In this document: positions 52,542-62,344 of the stretch, piece by piece
Layout of the letters: every line of letters begins with the position of its first letter
How positions within the stretch are numbered: the first letter of the stretch is position 1
NCBI GenBank assembly: GCA_046347625.1
Contig: JAXMFU010000005.1
Span: 558,001-622,000, forward strand
DNA length: 64,000 nt
Source: CAIMUS01 sp046347625
GTDB taxonomy: Bacteria > Pseudomonadota > Gammaproteobacteria > Competibacterales > Competibacteraceae
Direction: 5' to 3'
Made by a program: the position numbers and the translations under genes
The notes under the pieces: generated by a model
The model's input: the letters and a program-made list of their open reading frames with translations, nothing else
Told to the model about the DNA's origin: nothing
Databases searched by the model: none

Positions 52542-55500
52542 AATTGCCGCCAGGATTTCCGCCCTACATCGTCGGAGCCGGGATTGATAATGACTTTCGA
52601 CGACCTTCCCGCCGTCCCACGGAGCAGGGCGATAAGGGCATTACCATTGTAAATCAGTCCCGGTCTTGGCAGAGCGCCAATACCCGGGTCTAGTCCCGAA
52701 GCATTCTGGTTTCCCATCATCGCCACATCGGCCTGATCGAATGTGGAATCGCCGTTTAAATTGAAAGTGGGTTCCCGTAGAGTACCTCCATCAGCGGCAT
52801 CCACCACCATAAGCCAACTGGTACTGCCATCGGAAAGACAGCTCTGGGGATTCTGGGGAAGCACCAAGGTCGTAAAGATGACCCTCTTGTTCCAGTAGGT
52901 AGGATTGCTGACCTGTTTCTCGCCTAAAGGAAAGTCTATCAACCAGCCTCTATTGCATCCGGTGTTGTTATCGCCCTCACACCACGAAATCGATTGTGAG
53001 CTTCCTGACGGCGGAGCAGTCCGGCGAAATCTGGTGTTGATAGACTGGATTTCCTGTTGGAAGAGATTGCTTCTTGTAATAGTGGGAATCGTTGAGTCAT
53101 TATTATCCCAGATCCCATAAAAACTTTGCGGTGTGGCGCTACTATACTGATTATCGTTGTTCTCGAAATACTTGCCCGTACCGAAATAAATCATTTGACC
53201 ATAAGCTTTCCCGTAGGGATGAAAATCCACGATCGGGCGCACCGTAATAGGTTGAGGTATTTGTCTTCCCTGATTATCGACGTAGACAGCCTTGAACAAG
53301 GGTTGTGGTGGTGGTTGCCAACTAGTTGGATCATCAGCCCGGATATCGAATTTCCATAGATTGCCGAAAAGATCGCCGACATAGACATAATCGGCCCTTA
53401 AGTCCTCGCCAGGATTCCCTTGCTGGTCTTCGACGTCCACGACCGCGGGTGTTGCCAAGCCGTTGGGGCGGCCGGCTTGAGTGGGATCTTGCAGTTTGCC
53501 TACCCCAGTCGATAGCTTAAAGCAAGTAGGCGGCGACCCCTCTAAATAACATACGAAAAGAACAGCTTCTCCAGTGTCGCTAACTACCAGCTTACCATTT
53601 CGTTTGGTGTTATCATTCGGATCGTTCCCATCCGGTTCCGTATTATTATAACCATTGCCAAAAATGGCAGCCCATTTACCATTATGGAGGCGAGCAATAA
53701 CCGGCTTACTGAAGGTATAGCCTAAATCAGGATCATCATTGTCACTGAATTCCCAGCGTACGTTGAAATTAGGGGGAGTAGTGATATCGAGTGCGAAAAC
53801 GGTTTGACCGCCGGCCCGTAAGGTACCCAGTAAAATGGTTTTCCAGTTGCCACTAATATAAGCATCACCTACTGTGGCAGAACCGTCGATATAATACTGA
53901 TGAGTATAATTACGCGAGCTTAAGGAAACCAGTTTATTCACGGAACCGCCAGGGATCTGTCTATCGATCAAACTGAGTGGAATATAGGCTATTTTCTCGT
54001 AACCATCATCGGCCGTGAAGCCATGCAACATCCCATCATTGGCACCGACATAAACCATTTTAGTACGACGACGAGCAGAGTCTATATGGGTACGGTAATC
54101 ATCACATTCCTGTCCACAGTAGTATTCATCATAGTGGAACAACGCCTCGCCGACATAAACCGGATCGGACTGAATAATATCACCAAGCACATGCGGGCGG
54201 TATCGGAAAAGACGTGAACTATCATTAATCCACCCCTCGTGCCAGTTGGCTGTCCCTAACGCGCCTTTGCCACTAAGAAAATCCACTCGGTCCGGGCCTT
54301 TGCCATCACTGTTTAAGGCATCTTTCTGAATTTGAGGCAGGTTATTATAACGGAAATCAATGGTCGTGCGATTTACTGGATTGTAAGTCTTAATAATTCT
54401 ATTGTTATAGTCTGTTCCATCAAGCTTGGTAGCCGCACTCCACAGGGGGTTGGCACTCAGATTGCCTTGAGCATCGACGGTAAAAGCCTGTAAATCACCG
54501 GTCCAATATTGGCCGTCAAAACCGGTCAGGAAAACCTTGTTATCCGAACCATAATAACTGGAACTGGATGCGGAAGTAGAAAATGTTACCTCTTGACGGG
54601 CCCGATCCAATACGTCGCGCAAGGCCGATTCCAACTTTGCAGGATCCTGAGCAAAAATATAAGCACCATGACCGTTGTAGGCGGCATGCCAGAGATCATC
54701 GATTTTCTGCGGACACTCAATAAGGCCACAAGCGACAGGGTTATTAGCCCAAGAGGGATTAGCGGTCTGGTTCCATACATTGGTATAATTAGGTGGCGGT
54801 GGACATAAAACACGGGGATTTACGATATTATCCGGCCAACCATCACCATTAGTATCATTTAATAAACCAGAGGCACCAAGTGATACACCAAAAGTCACCA
54901 TATGCTGGTAGTCAGGATAATTATTAGGATCATCGCAAGCTGTTGGGTTGAGAATATTCGGAAAATCGCTCCTAAGATCGCTTATAAGTGCGCGATTTTC
55001 AGGATTATTTCCACTACTGCGGTCATAATAATATCTGGCCACGTCGGCGAGAGTGGTAGAAAAACCATCGCGATCGCTATCACCAATATGGCTAAGCATG
55101 TTGGCAAAGTTACTAAGCATATTGTAGTAACCATCGGTGATTATTAAACTATAATTACGCTGGCATGCATGAATGACTGGATCGATTGTCGTACCCGGTA
55201 TAAGAACATTATTGCCGTTCTTGAATGTGTAGTACTTTCCTGCCCGATCCAAGGTTTCTCGCGTAAAAGTGGCTTGTGAATAGCCAAATCTAAAAAGTGC
55301 ATCGAGCATATTCTGATTATGCGGTTGAAAATCAATGAATTGAGCTTGTGTAGTAGATTGCGGGAATTCAAACATCAATTCTTCGGTATGATCCATGGAA
55401 ATGCTTTGAAGGGGCTGTAAATTACTGTCGTTGGCTATAATTACCCTAGAATTATTATAGACCATAGTCATTAACCCATAACGATAATTAGGAGCAATGG

Positions 55501-56731
55501 TAGGCATTTCTGCGACCGCCTTTTTGATTGTGAATATGCGGCGGCGATAATATTGAAACCAGTTAGCTATATTCTGTTTTTCTTCCGCCAGGGTTAATTG
55601 GCCGGAATTTAATTTTCTGTTTGGAATAAGGGTGAGTGGAAGCGAATCCTCTACAGTGGAAGTACAATTAAGAGAGCCATCTATATTATATGTATTGGTG
55701 CAGGTGATTTTTTCAACTCCCATTGAATTTTCAGTAACGATGACTTTATAATGCGTGTCCCATAAATCGACCTTGCCATTTGGCCCGTCAGTCATATTAA
55801 TACAGGCTCCCCGATGGGGACGAAGAGTGCTATTATCTATCTGACTGGTATCACAAGTTGCTGGCGGGTTACCAAAACCCTTATCATCTATCCACACGTA
55901 ATAAACAAAACCTTGCCTGCTGCATGTGGTTGTGCCTGATGAATTTACAGTACAAGAGGTAGGGTCGATTCCAAGTGGCGCCTGTGCACCCAGGTTGACC
56001 GTTTTCGTGTAAGCGCGGTTCTTTGGATAAGGATGGCTCCGTGCTGCTGTAAAATCAGCATCTGGAAAATTCGGCGTCCAGGGTTTATAATTAACATCAG
56101 GATTATAATACATTACGTTTAAAGCAGCTGCTCTTATCCTCCAATCTAGTGCCTCGGTTCTAGGACAGCTAGCTAAAGAATATACACCTGAAGATGTAAT
56201 TTTACAGTTTGCAGCGTTTTCATTGGGATCTATACAATTGTAATTGTCGCAGCAGACTGCTGGCGTTAAAAATCGATTGAAGCAACTACTCATATATTCA
56301 TAGGCTAAATAATTTCTTGCCCCTTTTCCATTACAATCAGACACAAGATAGCAACCACTAGCGTTAGCGAGATCTGGACCAGAAAGATTAATTTTACCAT
56401 CTACTCGTAATTGACCACAGTCACCATTAGGGTCACTACAAGTCGCTAATTGATTGCCAGCAGTTTGATCACCATCGGTAGGTTTGTGGCTGGGTCCCGA
56501 TGCATAATTATATTCGTAAGCCGCACGCTCCCAATGCGACTTCGTCAGAATCTCATCGTCGGTACTGGTAGAGTTATCCACTATAATAAGTATATTAGGA
56601 GGCACATTATTTGCCAGAAATAATGGACTGGAGCTTAGATCCAGGGTTGCTGCTAAAGCCGTAGAGAGTAGCTGTACTATAATACCGATCGATAGGCTTG
56701 ATAACGCAGAGTAAACTTGAATTTTTCGCAT
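52532..56731 (-). CDS. pilY1: Type IV pilus tip adhesin/assembly protein PilY1
   Basis: 1399 aa, secreted. Signal peptide at residues 1-28. The N-terminal half contains a von Willebrand A-like region beginning PNILIIVDNSTSTDDEI (near residue 45). The C-terminal half is the PilY1 beta-propeller (MVYVGANDGMLHGFTADDG, ILLGTLRAGGQTVFALDIT, VYVGDLFGNLWKFDI). Calcium-binding-type Asp/Asn-rich loops such as NLNGDSTFDQADV occur near the end. It caps the pilus with the minor pilins and acts in adhesion and mechanosensing. GC is lower than in the housekeeping genes, as is common for this adhesin. Confidence 0.95.
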   Translation of the reverse strand: MRKIQVYSALSSLSIGIIVQLLSTALAATLDLSSSPLFLANNVPPNILIIVDNSTSTDDEILTKSHWERAAYEYNYASGPSHKPTDGDQTAGNQLATCSDPNGDCGQLRVDGKINLSGPDLANASGCYLVSDCNGKGARNYLAYEYMSSCFNRFLTPAVCCDNYNCIDPNENAANCKITSSGVYSLASCPRTEALDWRIRAAALNVMYYNPDVNYKPWTPNFPDADFTAARSHPYPKNRAYTKTVNLGAQAPLGIDPTSCTVNSSGTTTCSRQGFVYYVWIDDKGFGNPPATCDTSQIDNSTLRPHRGACINMTDGPNGKVDLWDTHYKVIVTENSMGVEKITCTNTYNIDGSLNCTSTVEDSLPLTLIPNRKLNSGQLTLAEEKQNIANWFQYYRRRIFTIKKAVAEMPTIAPNYRYGLMTMVYNNSRVIIANDSNLQPLQSISMDHTEELMFEFPQSTTQAQFIDFQPHNQNMLDALFRFGYSQATFTRETLDRAGKYYTFKNGNNVLIPGTTIDPVIHACQRNYSLIITDGYYNMLSNFANMLSHIGDSDRDGFSTTLADVARYYYDRSSGNNPENRALISDLRSDFPNILNPTACDDPNNYPDYQHMVTFGVSLGASGLLNDTNGDGWPDNIVNPRVLCPPPPNYTNVWNQTANPSWANNPVACGLIECPQKIDDLWHAAYNGHGAYIFAQDPAKLESALRDVLDRARQEVTFSTSASSSSYYGSDNKVFLTGFDGQYWTGDLQAFTVDAQGNLSANPLWSAATKLDGTDYNNRIIKTYNPVNRTTIDFRYNNLPQIQKDALNSDGKGPDRVDFLSGKGALGTANWHEGWINDSSRLFRYRPHVLGDIIQSDPVYVGEALFHYDEYYCGQECDDYRTHIDSARRRTKMVYVGANDGMLHGFTADDGYEKIAYIPLSLIDRQIPGGSVNKLVSLSSRNYTHQYYIDGSATVGDAYISGNWKTILLGTLRAGGQTVFALDITTPPNFNVRWEFSDNDDPDLGYTFSKPVIARLHNGKWAAIFGNGYNNTEPDGNDPNDNTKRNGKLVVSDTGEAVLFVCYLEGSPPTCFKLSTGVGKLQDPTQAGRPNGLATPAVVDVEDQQGNPGEDLRADYVYVGDLFGNLWKFDIRADDPTSWQPPPQPLFKAVYVDNQGRQIPQPITVRPIVDFHPYGKAYGQMIYFGTGKYFENNDNQYSSATPQSFYGIWDNNDSTIPTITRSNLFQQEIQSINTRFRRTAPPSGSSQSISWCEGDNNTGCNRGWLIDFPLGEKQVSNPTYWNKRVIFTTLVLPQNPQSCLSDGSTSWLMVVDAADGGTLREPTFNLNGDSTFDQADVAMMGNQNASGLDPGIGALPRPGLIYNGNALIALLRGTAGRSSKVIINPGSDDVGRKSWRQLWR

Positions 56732-56781
56732 TGCTGTATTCCTTATAATGAGGAATTAAATTCTATCGGACAAGCATGGCC

Positions 56782-57390
56782 TTATCTGTACCGCCATGCA
56801 GAGACGGACTGTAGCATAACGTCGGATTGGCTGTTCTGTCCCGTACTCCCACGTGTAGTAATACGGAAGTAATATTTGTAGTTCGGCATATCTTCATACA
56901 TCCCCCAGTTGAGGGGCTCCGATAGCGCTGTTTGCTGTTCGATCAGGTACATGGGTTGGTTGGGTTGATCGCTCTCCAGGCTGAAAAGTGGATTGGCAAA
57001 TAGGTATGCCCGACCCGCGCTGACCTGACTTTGCCACCAGCTAAATCCACATGAAAACCACCAATCTGGATGGTTCTGGTTGTCCCCTGTACAGTTGCCG
57101 GGGCTGGCAAAAGCCCATATGGTAGGATTGCCGGTGCTCTGAGTGTTCCCTCCGATGGTAGGTCTGCTGGTAGCCCGTGACAAGCGGCTTTCACCGGCGC
57201 GAAGGGCTGATTCGGTTCCCTCGAAAGCAATCGTATAACTTTTATAATTGCCGTTAATTTTCGTATCTACTGTGGTTTTCTGCATGGCGGTGATCCCAAT
57301 AAGCGTAACCACTATTAAAAAGATCAGGCCGATAATCAACACGGCACCTTTCTGCCTCATAGGTATTTTTACCATGCGATGAATGATCAT
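56782..57390 (-). CDS. pilX: Minor pilin assembly protein PilX
   Basis: 202 aa. The N-terminal membrane segment MRQKGAVLIIGLIFLIVVTL (about residues 11-30) is the PilX type, lacking the canonical Glu5, followed by TTVDTKINGNYKSYTIAFEG and ALRAGE, conserved in PilX_N. An ATG at residue 7 or 11 is an alternative start. Lies between pilW and pilY1. Confidence 0.88.
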   Translation of the reverse strand: MIIHRMVKIPMRQKGAVLIIGLIFLIVVTLIGITAMQKTTVDTKINGNYKSYTIAFEGTESALRAGESRLSRATSRPTIGGNTQSTGNPTIWAFASPGNCTGDNQNHPDWWFSCGFSWWQSQVSAGRAYLFANPLFSLESDQPNQPMYLIEQQTALSEPLNWGMYEDMPNYKYYFRITTRGSTGQNSQSDVMLQSVSAWRYR

Positions 57391-57408
57391 AAGAAATCTC
57401 TTACCTTA

Positions 57409-58278
57409 TCAATTCCGGAGATTGATCGTAGTGGTGAATACACGTCTGAGCCGGAAATCGTTCGGTGTAACCGGTTGGTTGTTGTTCCAGGGAGGAAAAT
57501 AATAAGGTTGATTTTGGTCGGTTATGCTGGCATTATCTTCCGATCGGAGTAACAGAGCAATTTTGACACTTACTACATTAGTCCAATTAGCTACCTGAGC
57601 GGCTGGAAGATATACTTGGGTGCCGGCAGTATTATCAAAGACGCCGTATAGTATCTGCATATCCTGAACATTATTGATAAATGCTTGTGAGATCCAGTTT
57701 CTGCCTATCGAGCCGTTAGCATTTAATGTTATAGAATCGCATCGAAGTGCCCAATCATTAATATTTTGATCGAAGCCCAAAAAGAATACGTTAATTACAG
57801 TTTGTGGATTATCAGCCTGCCCGTTGTTATCGATCGAGGTACCGAAGCAATCAGTAATAGAGCCATCGATGTTGCCCTGATAGCGAAATATTATACAGTC
57901 GCTATTATAGGTGCCTTTAACAACGTCTACGATATAGTCCCGGCCGGTTATCACCTGACCTGAACTAAGTGTAATTGCTGGTGAACCGCAGCTTCTAACG
58001 GTTACGGGTAGCCGAAAGGTGTATTGCTTCCGGATTGTCGGATCATCCCTATATCCTGCCAGTCTGATATACTTACCAAGCCATTCCAGAGCAAATTTTC
58101 CATTATCCTGAATCCCTGAGCTTTGTTCCTGCACCAGGTAAAGTTTCTTCGATCCTGAAAAAATCTGTAGGAACGTGGCCGTTACCAGAAGCCCCAGGGT
58201 AAGAGCGACCAATAGCTCGACCAAGGTAAGACCTTGTTGAAGCCGGTAACGGTTGTTCGTAAGAGAGAGCCTTGCCAT
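57409..58278 (-). CDS. pilW: Minor pilin PilW
   Basis: 289 aa. Prepilin motif QQGLTLVELLVALTLGLLVT with cleavage after Gly16, then SGIQDNGKFALEWLGKYIRLAGY, the PilW conserved N-terminal helix. The large C-terminal domain carries Cys pairs. Member of the minor-pilin operon. Confidence 0.92.
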   Translation of the reverse strand: MARLSLTNNRYRLQQGLTLVELLVALTLGLLVTATFLQIFSGSKKLYLVQEQSSGIQDNGKFALEWLGKYIRLAGYRDDPTIRKQYTFRLPVTVRSCGSPAITLSSGQVITGRDYIVDVVKGTYNSDCIIFRYQGNIDGSITDCFGTSIDNNGQADNPQTVINVFFLGFDQNINDWALRCDSITLNANGSIGRNWISQAFINNVQDMQILYGVFDNTAGTQVYLPAAQVANWTNVVSVKIALLLRSEDNASITDQNQPYYFPPWNNNQPVTPNDFRLRRVFTTTINLRN

Positions 58279-58337
58279 GACAACTAAGTGACCTTTAGCA
58301 TTATCCCTTTTCAGTTAGCACCTTCAACCTGCGGCTG

Positions 58338-58862
58338 CTATCTGATAAAGAATGTTACCAGTTGCTGAGTGCCATTGCCTTGCACAGGATCGTCCCATGT
58401 AATTCTCACCATAAAGGGATCGCCGACCGAATTTCCTCCACCGGCAACACAGTCTCGATTATCAAAAGGGTTATCGTCTATACAAACTAATGTAACAGCA
58501 TTCGATCCAAGCGTACGAATAATATTCTGCTTCCATTCCCACAGATCATTTGCTGCCATTTGTTGTGGGGTGCAGGGGTTTTGCGGATCCGAACAATTGA
58601 ACTGTTGTGGAGTTATATTGCTATAGTTGGCCGTTCTACTATTTGAGCGTATTCTATCGGTGATATCATTGGCAAGCCATATTGCCTGTGCTGTTAAATA
58701 AGTGCTTGTATGATTGCGTAATCCAACCGTCTGCAGATTAGCAAGACCTAATAAACCGATGGCAACCAAGACCAGCGCAACCAAGACTTCGACAAGTGTA
58801 AAACCGGTTTGCTTTCGAGATAAGGGCATCTGTTTTCTCGAACTGGCGGAGGTGATCGGCAT
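58338..58862 (-). CDS. pilV: Minor pilin PilV
   Basis: 174 aa. Prepilin motif KQTGFTLVEVLVALVLVAIG with the PilV-typical GLLGLANLQ after it, then AIWLANDITDRIRSNSRTA. The C-terminal part carries the CSDPQNPCTPQQMAANDL motif seen in PilV proteins. Its start is 2 bases from the fimT stop. Confidence 0.93.
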   Translation of the reverse strand: MPITSASSRKQMPLSRKQTGFTLVEVLVALVLVAIGLLGLANLQTVGLRNHTSTYLTAQAIWLANDITDRIRSNSRTANYSNITPQQFNCSDPQNPCTPQQMAANDLWEWKQNIIRTLGSNAVTLVCIDDNPFDNRDCVAGGGNSVGDPFMVRITWDDPVQGNGTQQLVTFFIR

Positions 58863-58863
58863 G

Positions 58864-59373
58864 TCAGGAACAGTTTGTAACCGTTGCTACTCTAATACGT
58901 CCAGTAACATTTATAACAATATCACGTCCATTAGTATTTCCCTGGTGGCAAAGATGTAGCGTCGTGTTATTAAGTGGGGCTACAGTGCCATCCGCCCTGT
59001 AACTAATGGCTGTTCGGCCGCCGGTCAGGCTCATTCCTTGAGGCAGACCTTGGTTTGCAAGAATAATCGCCTCACCGGTATCGCGCGTGTTGGAATTATC
59101 TGGATCCACAAACACTATCCATCCCTGTTCAAAGCCATTGGTAGTATTGCAACTCTGCCCATCTCCACTTTGGCATACGGTTACACTCAGGTTACGCTTG
59201 ATAGCTTCGGAGCGGGCAAGCTGAAGCGAACTAATAAAAGTATTGGCTTGAGTACTCAGCCGGTTATTGGCAATAAACGCTTGAAAACCAGGTACGGCCA
59301 CCGTGAGCAGAATTGCCGCTATCGCTACGGTGATCATCATTTCTATCAGCGTAAAGCCTTTGGCGGACCTCAT
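58864..59373 (-). CDS. fimT: Minor pseudopilin FimT/GspH-like
   Basis: 169 aa. Prepilin motif AKGFTLIEMMITVAIAAILL with cleavage after Gly6. FISSLQLARSEAIKRNLSVTVC and GWIVFVDPDNSN are the GspH/FimT core. First gene of the minor-pilin operon; its promoter must lie in 59374-59835. Confidence 0.92.
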   Translation of the reverse strand: MRSAKGFTLIEMMITVAIAAILLTVAVPGFQAFIANNRLSTQANTFISSLQLARSEAIKRNLSVTVCQSGDGQSCNTTNGFEQGWIVFVDPDNSNTRDTGEAIILANQGLPQGMSLTGGRTAISYRADGTVAPLNNTTLHLCHQGNTNGRDIVINVTGRIRVATVTNCS

Positions 59374-59835
59374 AAATCACTGCTCTCGATAGGAAAAAGT
59401 CAGTTGAATTGATAAGAACAGTCATTTATCAGCCTGTCTGTGGCACCAGACGGTCCGTCTATCGCTCCGGCTGGCTTGCCGGCCTTGACAAGCTTGTGGC
59501 AGATATACTCTCCTGTAGGCGTGGACTTTATTGCTATACCCGTCATATACTTTAAAAATACATAACCCTGGAGCAGGGTAACAGCAGCACCGCTCGCCGG
59601 TGCCTGGTTTGCAGTTGAAAAATTTGTCGCTGATTTTAGCATGAAGCTGACTTGTCGTACCGCCGCTTCAAGCCGGTAATATCAATTTTTACAAAGCTGA
59701 TGCCGATACGGGCGATCCGACAGCCTGTACTTTTCCGCTGTCGCTGGTGGACCTGCCGCTACGCCCGGGTGGAGAGGGGCTGGGCTACCGTTTTCACGGC
59801 CTCTCTTTTCAGAGATAAAAGCTTTTCAGCCTTGA
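59374..59835. other. 462-bp region between fimT and pip
   Basis: A minus-strand open frame of 80 codons (59400-59642) begins just upstream of fimT; it has no recognised motif and no good ribosome binding site. On the plus strand a frame open from about 59648 ends at 59818 (NINFYKADADTGDPTACTF and GLGYRFHGLSFQR) without a start codon and could be the tail of a lost gene. Neither is called as a gene. Confidence 0.35.
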
Positions 59836-60786
59836 ATGTACGAACTCTATCCTGATATCAAACCGTTCGCAAGCCATCGCCTGGTTGTCGATGAACTGCA
59901 TACCCTGTATGTGGAGGAATGCGGCAATCCCAAGGGGCTTCCCGTCGTATTCCTGCATGGTGGTCCGGGCGGAGGCTGCGAACCGGTACATCGCCGGTTT
60001 TTCGATCCTGCGGTCTATCACATTATCCTGTTCGATCAGCGCGGTTGCGGCCAATCCATCCCTCATGCCGAACTGCGTAATAACACGACCTGGCATCTGG
60101 TGGCCGATATCGAAACGCTCCGTCGGCATTGCGGGGTGGAGCGCTGGGTGGTATTCGGCGGTTCCCGGGGTTCCACCCTGGGGCTGGCCTATGCCGAGAC
60201 CCATCCCGAGCGGGTGCTGGGTTTGATTCTGCAGGGTATTTTTTTATGCCGGTCGCAGGATATTCACTGGTTCTATCAGGATGGTGCCAGCCGGCTGTTT
60301 CCCGATGCCTGGGAGCATTTTCTGGAACCGATTCCAGTGGCTGAACGTGGTGAGCTGTTGCAGGCTTATTACCGGCGGCTGACCGGTACCGACGAGGTGG
60401 AACGCCTGCGCGTGGCGAAAAGCTGGTCGGTCTGGGAAGGCGCCACGCTCACCCTGGAACCCAACCCTAGCGTCGTCCAGAGTTTTGCCGAGGCGCACAA
60501 AGCCCTGAGCCTGGCCCGTCTCGAGGCACACTATTTTGTCAATAATACCTTTCTAAAGCCGGATCAGTTGCTACGCGAAAGCGATCGCCTGAAGGATATA
60601 CCGGGCATCATCGTCCATGGCCGCTACGATGTCATCTGTCCTCTGGAAGGGGCCTGGGCCTTGCATAAAGCCTGGCCGGGATCGGAATTGCAGATTATCC
60701 CCACTGCCGGTCATGCCATTACCGAACCTGGTATCAGCCGTGCGCTGGTGGCGGCCACCCGAACTCTGGCGGATCGCCTGACATGA
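59836..60786 (+). CDS. pip: Proline iminopeptidase
   Basis: 316 aa alpha/beta hydrolase that removes N-terminal proline from peptides. HGGPGGGCEP (oxyanion loop, residues 41-50), DQRGCGQS, nucleophile region VFGGSRGSTLGLAYAETHPE (Ser about 111), and the late Asp and His in HGRYDVICP and GHAITEP. The usual elbow is GGSWGS; here Trp is replaced by Arg (CGG for TGG). It overlaps dtd by 4 bases (ATGA). Confidence 0.92.
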   Translation: MYELYPDIKPFASHRLVVDELHTLYVEECGNPKGLPVVFLHGGPGGGCEPVHRRFFDPAVYHIILFDQRGCGQSIPHAELRNNTTWHLVADIETLRRHCGVERWVVFGGSRGSTLGLAYAETHPERVLGLILQGIFLCRSQDIHWFYQDGASRLFPDAWEHFLEPIPVAERGELLQAYYRRLTGTDEVERLRVAKSWSVWEGATLTLEPNPSVVQSFAEAHKALSLARLEAHYFVNNTFLKPDQLLRESDRLKDIPGIIVHGRYDVICPLEGAWALHKAWPGSELQIIPTAGHAITEPGISRALVAATRTLADRLT

Positions 60787-61232
60787 TCGGGTTATTGCAG
60801 CGGGTTCAGGAGGCCAGTGTGGTGGTCGAGGGCGAGACGATTGGCGCCATCGGCACAGGCCTGCTGGTGTTGGTGGGTGTGGAACGAAGTGATCGTGAGA
60901 CCCAGGCGGAGCGCCTGCTGGAACGTGTTCTCGGCTATCGCGTGTTTCCCGATGCCGAGGGGCGCATGAACCTAAGCCTGCGCGACATCGACGGTGGTTT
61001 GCTGCTGGTCCCACAGTTCACCCTGGCGGCGGATACCCGCAAGGGGATGCGTCCCAGCTTTACTCCGGCGGCTGCACCGGAGGAGGGGGCGCGACTGTTT
61101 CAGTATCTGATCACCCAAGCCCAGGCACGTTATTCAAAAGTTGCGACCGGTCGTTTTGGCGCTTATATGCAGGTCAGGCTGAACAATGATGGGCCGGTGA
61201 CGTTCTGGCTGCAAACGGCAGCAGGCGATTAA
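60783..61232 (+). CDS. dtd: D-aminoacyl-tRNA deacylase
   Basis: 149 aa. It hydrolyses D-aminoacyl-tRNAs and mischarged glycyl-tRNA. MIGLLQRVQEASVVVEGETI, the SLRDIDGGLLLVPQFTLAAD loop with the conserved SQ-type variant VPQFTL, and FGAYMQVRLNNDGPVT with the conserved NxGP-type motif NDGPVT. Coupled to pip by ATGA. Confidence 0.95.
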   Translation: MIGLLQRVQEASVVVEGETIGAIGTGLLVLVGVERSDRETQAERLLERVLGYRVFPDAEGRMNLSLRDIDGGLLLVPQFTLAADTRKGMRPSFTPAAAPEEGARLFQYLITQAQARYSKVATGRFGAYMQVRLNNDGPVTFWLQTAAGD

Positions 61233-61246
61233 TCTTCATTTCCTTC

Positions 61247-61270
61247 TTTAGCCTTTAACCTTTAACCTTC
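61247..61270. repeat. Heptanucleotide run overlapping the cysA 3' end
   Basis: About three units (AGCCTTTAACCTTTAACCTT), the same family as at 27453 and 33761. The last bases overlap the cysA stop region (61262), so the array may have replaced the original gene end. Confidence 0.6.
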
Positions 61271-62344
61271 CGTACCGGTAGCCGTTTCCGCAGCCTGCTC
61301 GGCGGGGAATACCTGCAAGCGGCGCGGGCGGATACGGATGGTCTCGCCGACCTGCAAGGGATCGGCCTGATAGCGCTCTCGAGTCAGTTCCACCTGAATG
61401 CGCCCTCCCTCGAATACCAGCTCGACCCGGACGATGGGCCCCAAAGCCCGTACCTGGGCGACGGTGGCCACCAGACCCTGCTCATCGTCCCGCTTGACAT
61501 CGATCTCATGAGGACGGGCATAGCCCAATACCTCGATGGCCGCATCGCCACCGTGCTCCAGTACGGGCTGACGCACCCCGCCGAATTCCGCCCAGCCCTG
61601 CACGGCATAACCCTGGAAGCGATTGACATTGCCTAAAAACTGATAGACAAAGGGTGTGGCCGGGTTGTCGTAAACCTCATCAGGGGTACCGATCTGCTCG
61701 ATCCGGCCCTTGTTCATCACCACGATACGGTCGGCGACTTCGAGCGCTTCCTCCTGATCGTGAGTCACGAAAACGCTGGTTACATGCAGCTCATCGTGCA
61801 GGCGTCGCAACCAACTGCGCAACTCCTTGCGTACCTGAGTATCGAGCGCACCGAACGGTTCGTCCAGCAGCAATACCTTGGGTTCCACCGCCAAGGCCCG
61901 CGCCAAAGCAATGCGCTGACGCTGGCCACCGGAAAGTTGCGAGGGATAACGCTCGGCCAACCAGTCGAGCTGTATCAGTTCGAGCAAGGAAAATACCCGC
62001 CGCCGGATTTCCTCTTCCTTAGGGCGAATCTTACGGGGCATCACTCGCAAACCGAAGGCCACGTTCTCGAATACGCTCATATGCTGAAACAGCGCATAGT
62101 GCTGGAAGACGAAACCGACCCCACGCTCCCGCGCATGGCGACGGGTGGCATCCTCGCCCTGGAATAAAATAGTGCCGCTGTCGGCGGTCTCCAGACCGGC
62201 GATGATCCGCAACAAGGTAGTTTTACCGCAGCCGGAAGGCCCCAGCAATGCGACCAGTTGGCCGGCGGGAACTTCCAGATCGATTCCGGCCAGCGCGGTA
62301 AAGTTGCCGAAGCGTTTCCATAAGGAATGTATCTCTATGCTCAT
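61262..62344 (-). CDS. cysA: Sulfate/thiosulfate ABC transporter ATP-binding protein
   Basis: 360 aa from ATG 62344 (family start MSIEIHSLWKRFGNF; the frame is open further upstream but overlaps cysW). Walker A GPSGCGKTT (about 37-45), signature LSGGQRQR and Walker B VLLLDEPFGALD. The C-terminal TOBE-like domain has EVLGYARPHEIDV, typical of CysA. It overlaps cysW by 4 bases. Energises sulfate import with CysT and CysW. Confidence 0.95.
   Translation of the reverse strand: MSIEIHSLWKRFGNFTALAGIDLEVPAGQLVALLGPSGCGKTTLLRIIAGLETADSGTILFQGEDATRRHARERGVGFVFQHYALFQHMSVFENVAFGLRVMPRKIRPKEEEIRRRVFSLLELIQLDWLAERYPSQLSGGQRQRIALARALAVEPKVLLLDEPFGALDTQVRKELRSWLRRLHDELHVTSVFVTHDQEEALEVADRIVVMNKGRIEQIGTPDEVYDNPATPFVYQFLGNVNRFQGYAVQGWAEFGGVRQPVLEHGGDAAIEVLGYARPHEIDVKRDDEQGLVATVAQVRALGPIVRVELVFEGGRIQVELTRERYQADPLQVGETIRIRPRRLQVFPAEQAAETATGTEG

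Noticed and set aside
59400..59642. 80-codon minus-strand frame upstream of fimT, considered as a small pilus gene.
   Set aside because: No prepilin motif, no convincing ribosome binding site and no recognised domain; described only as intergenic content.
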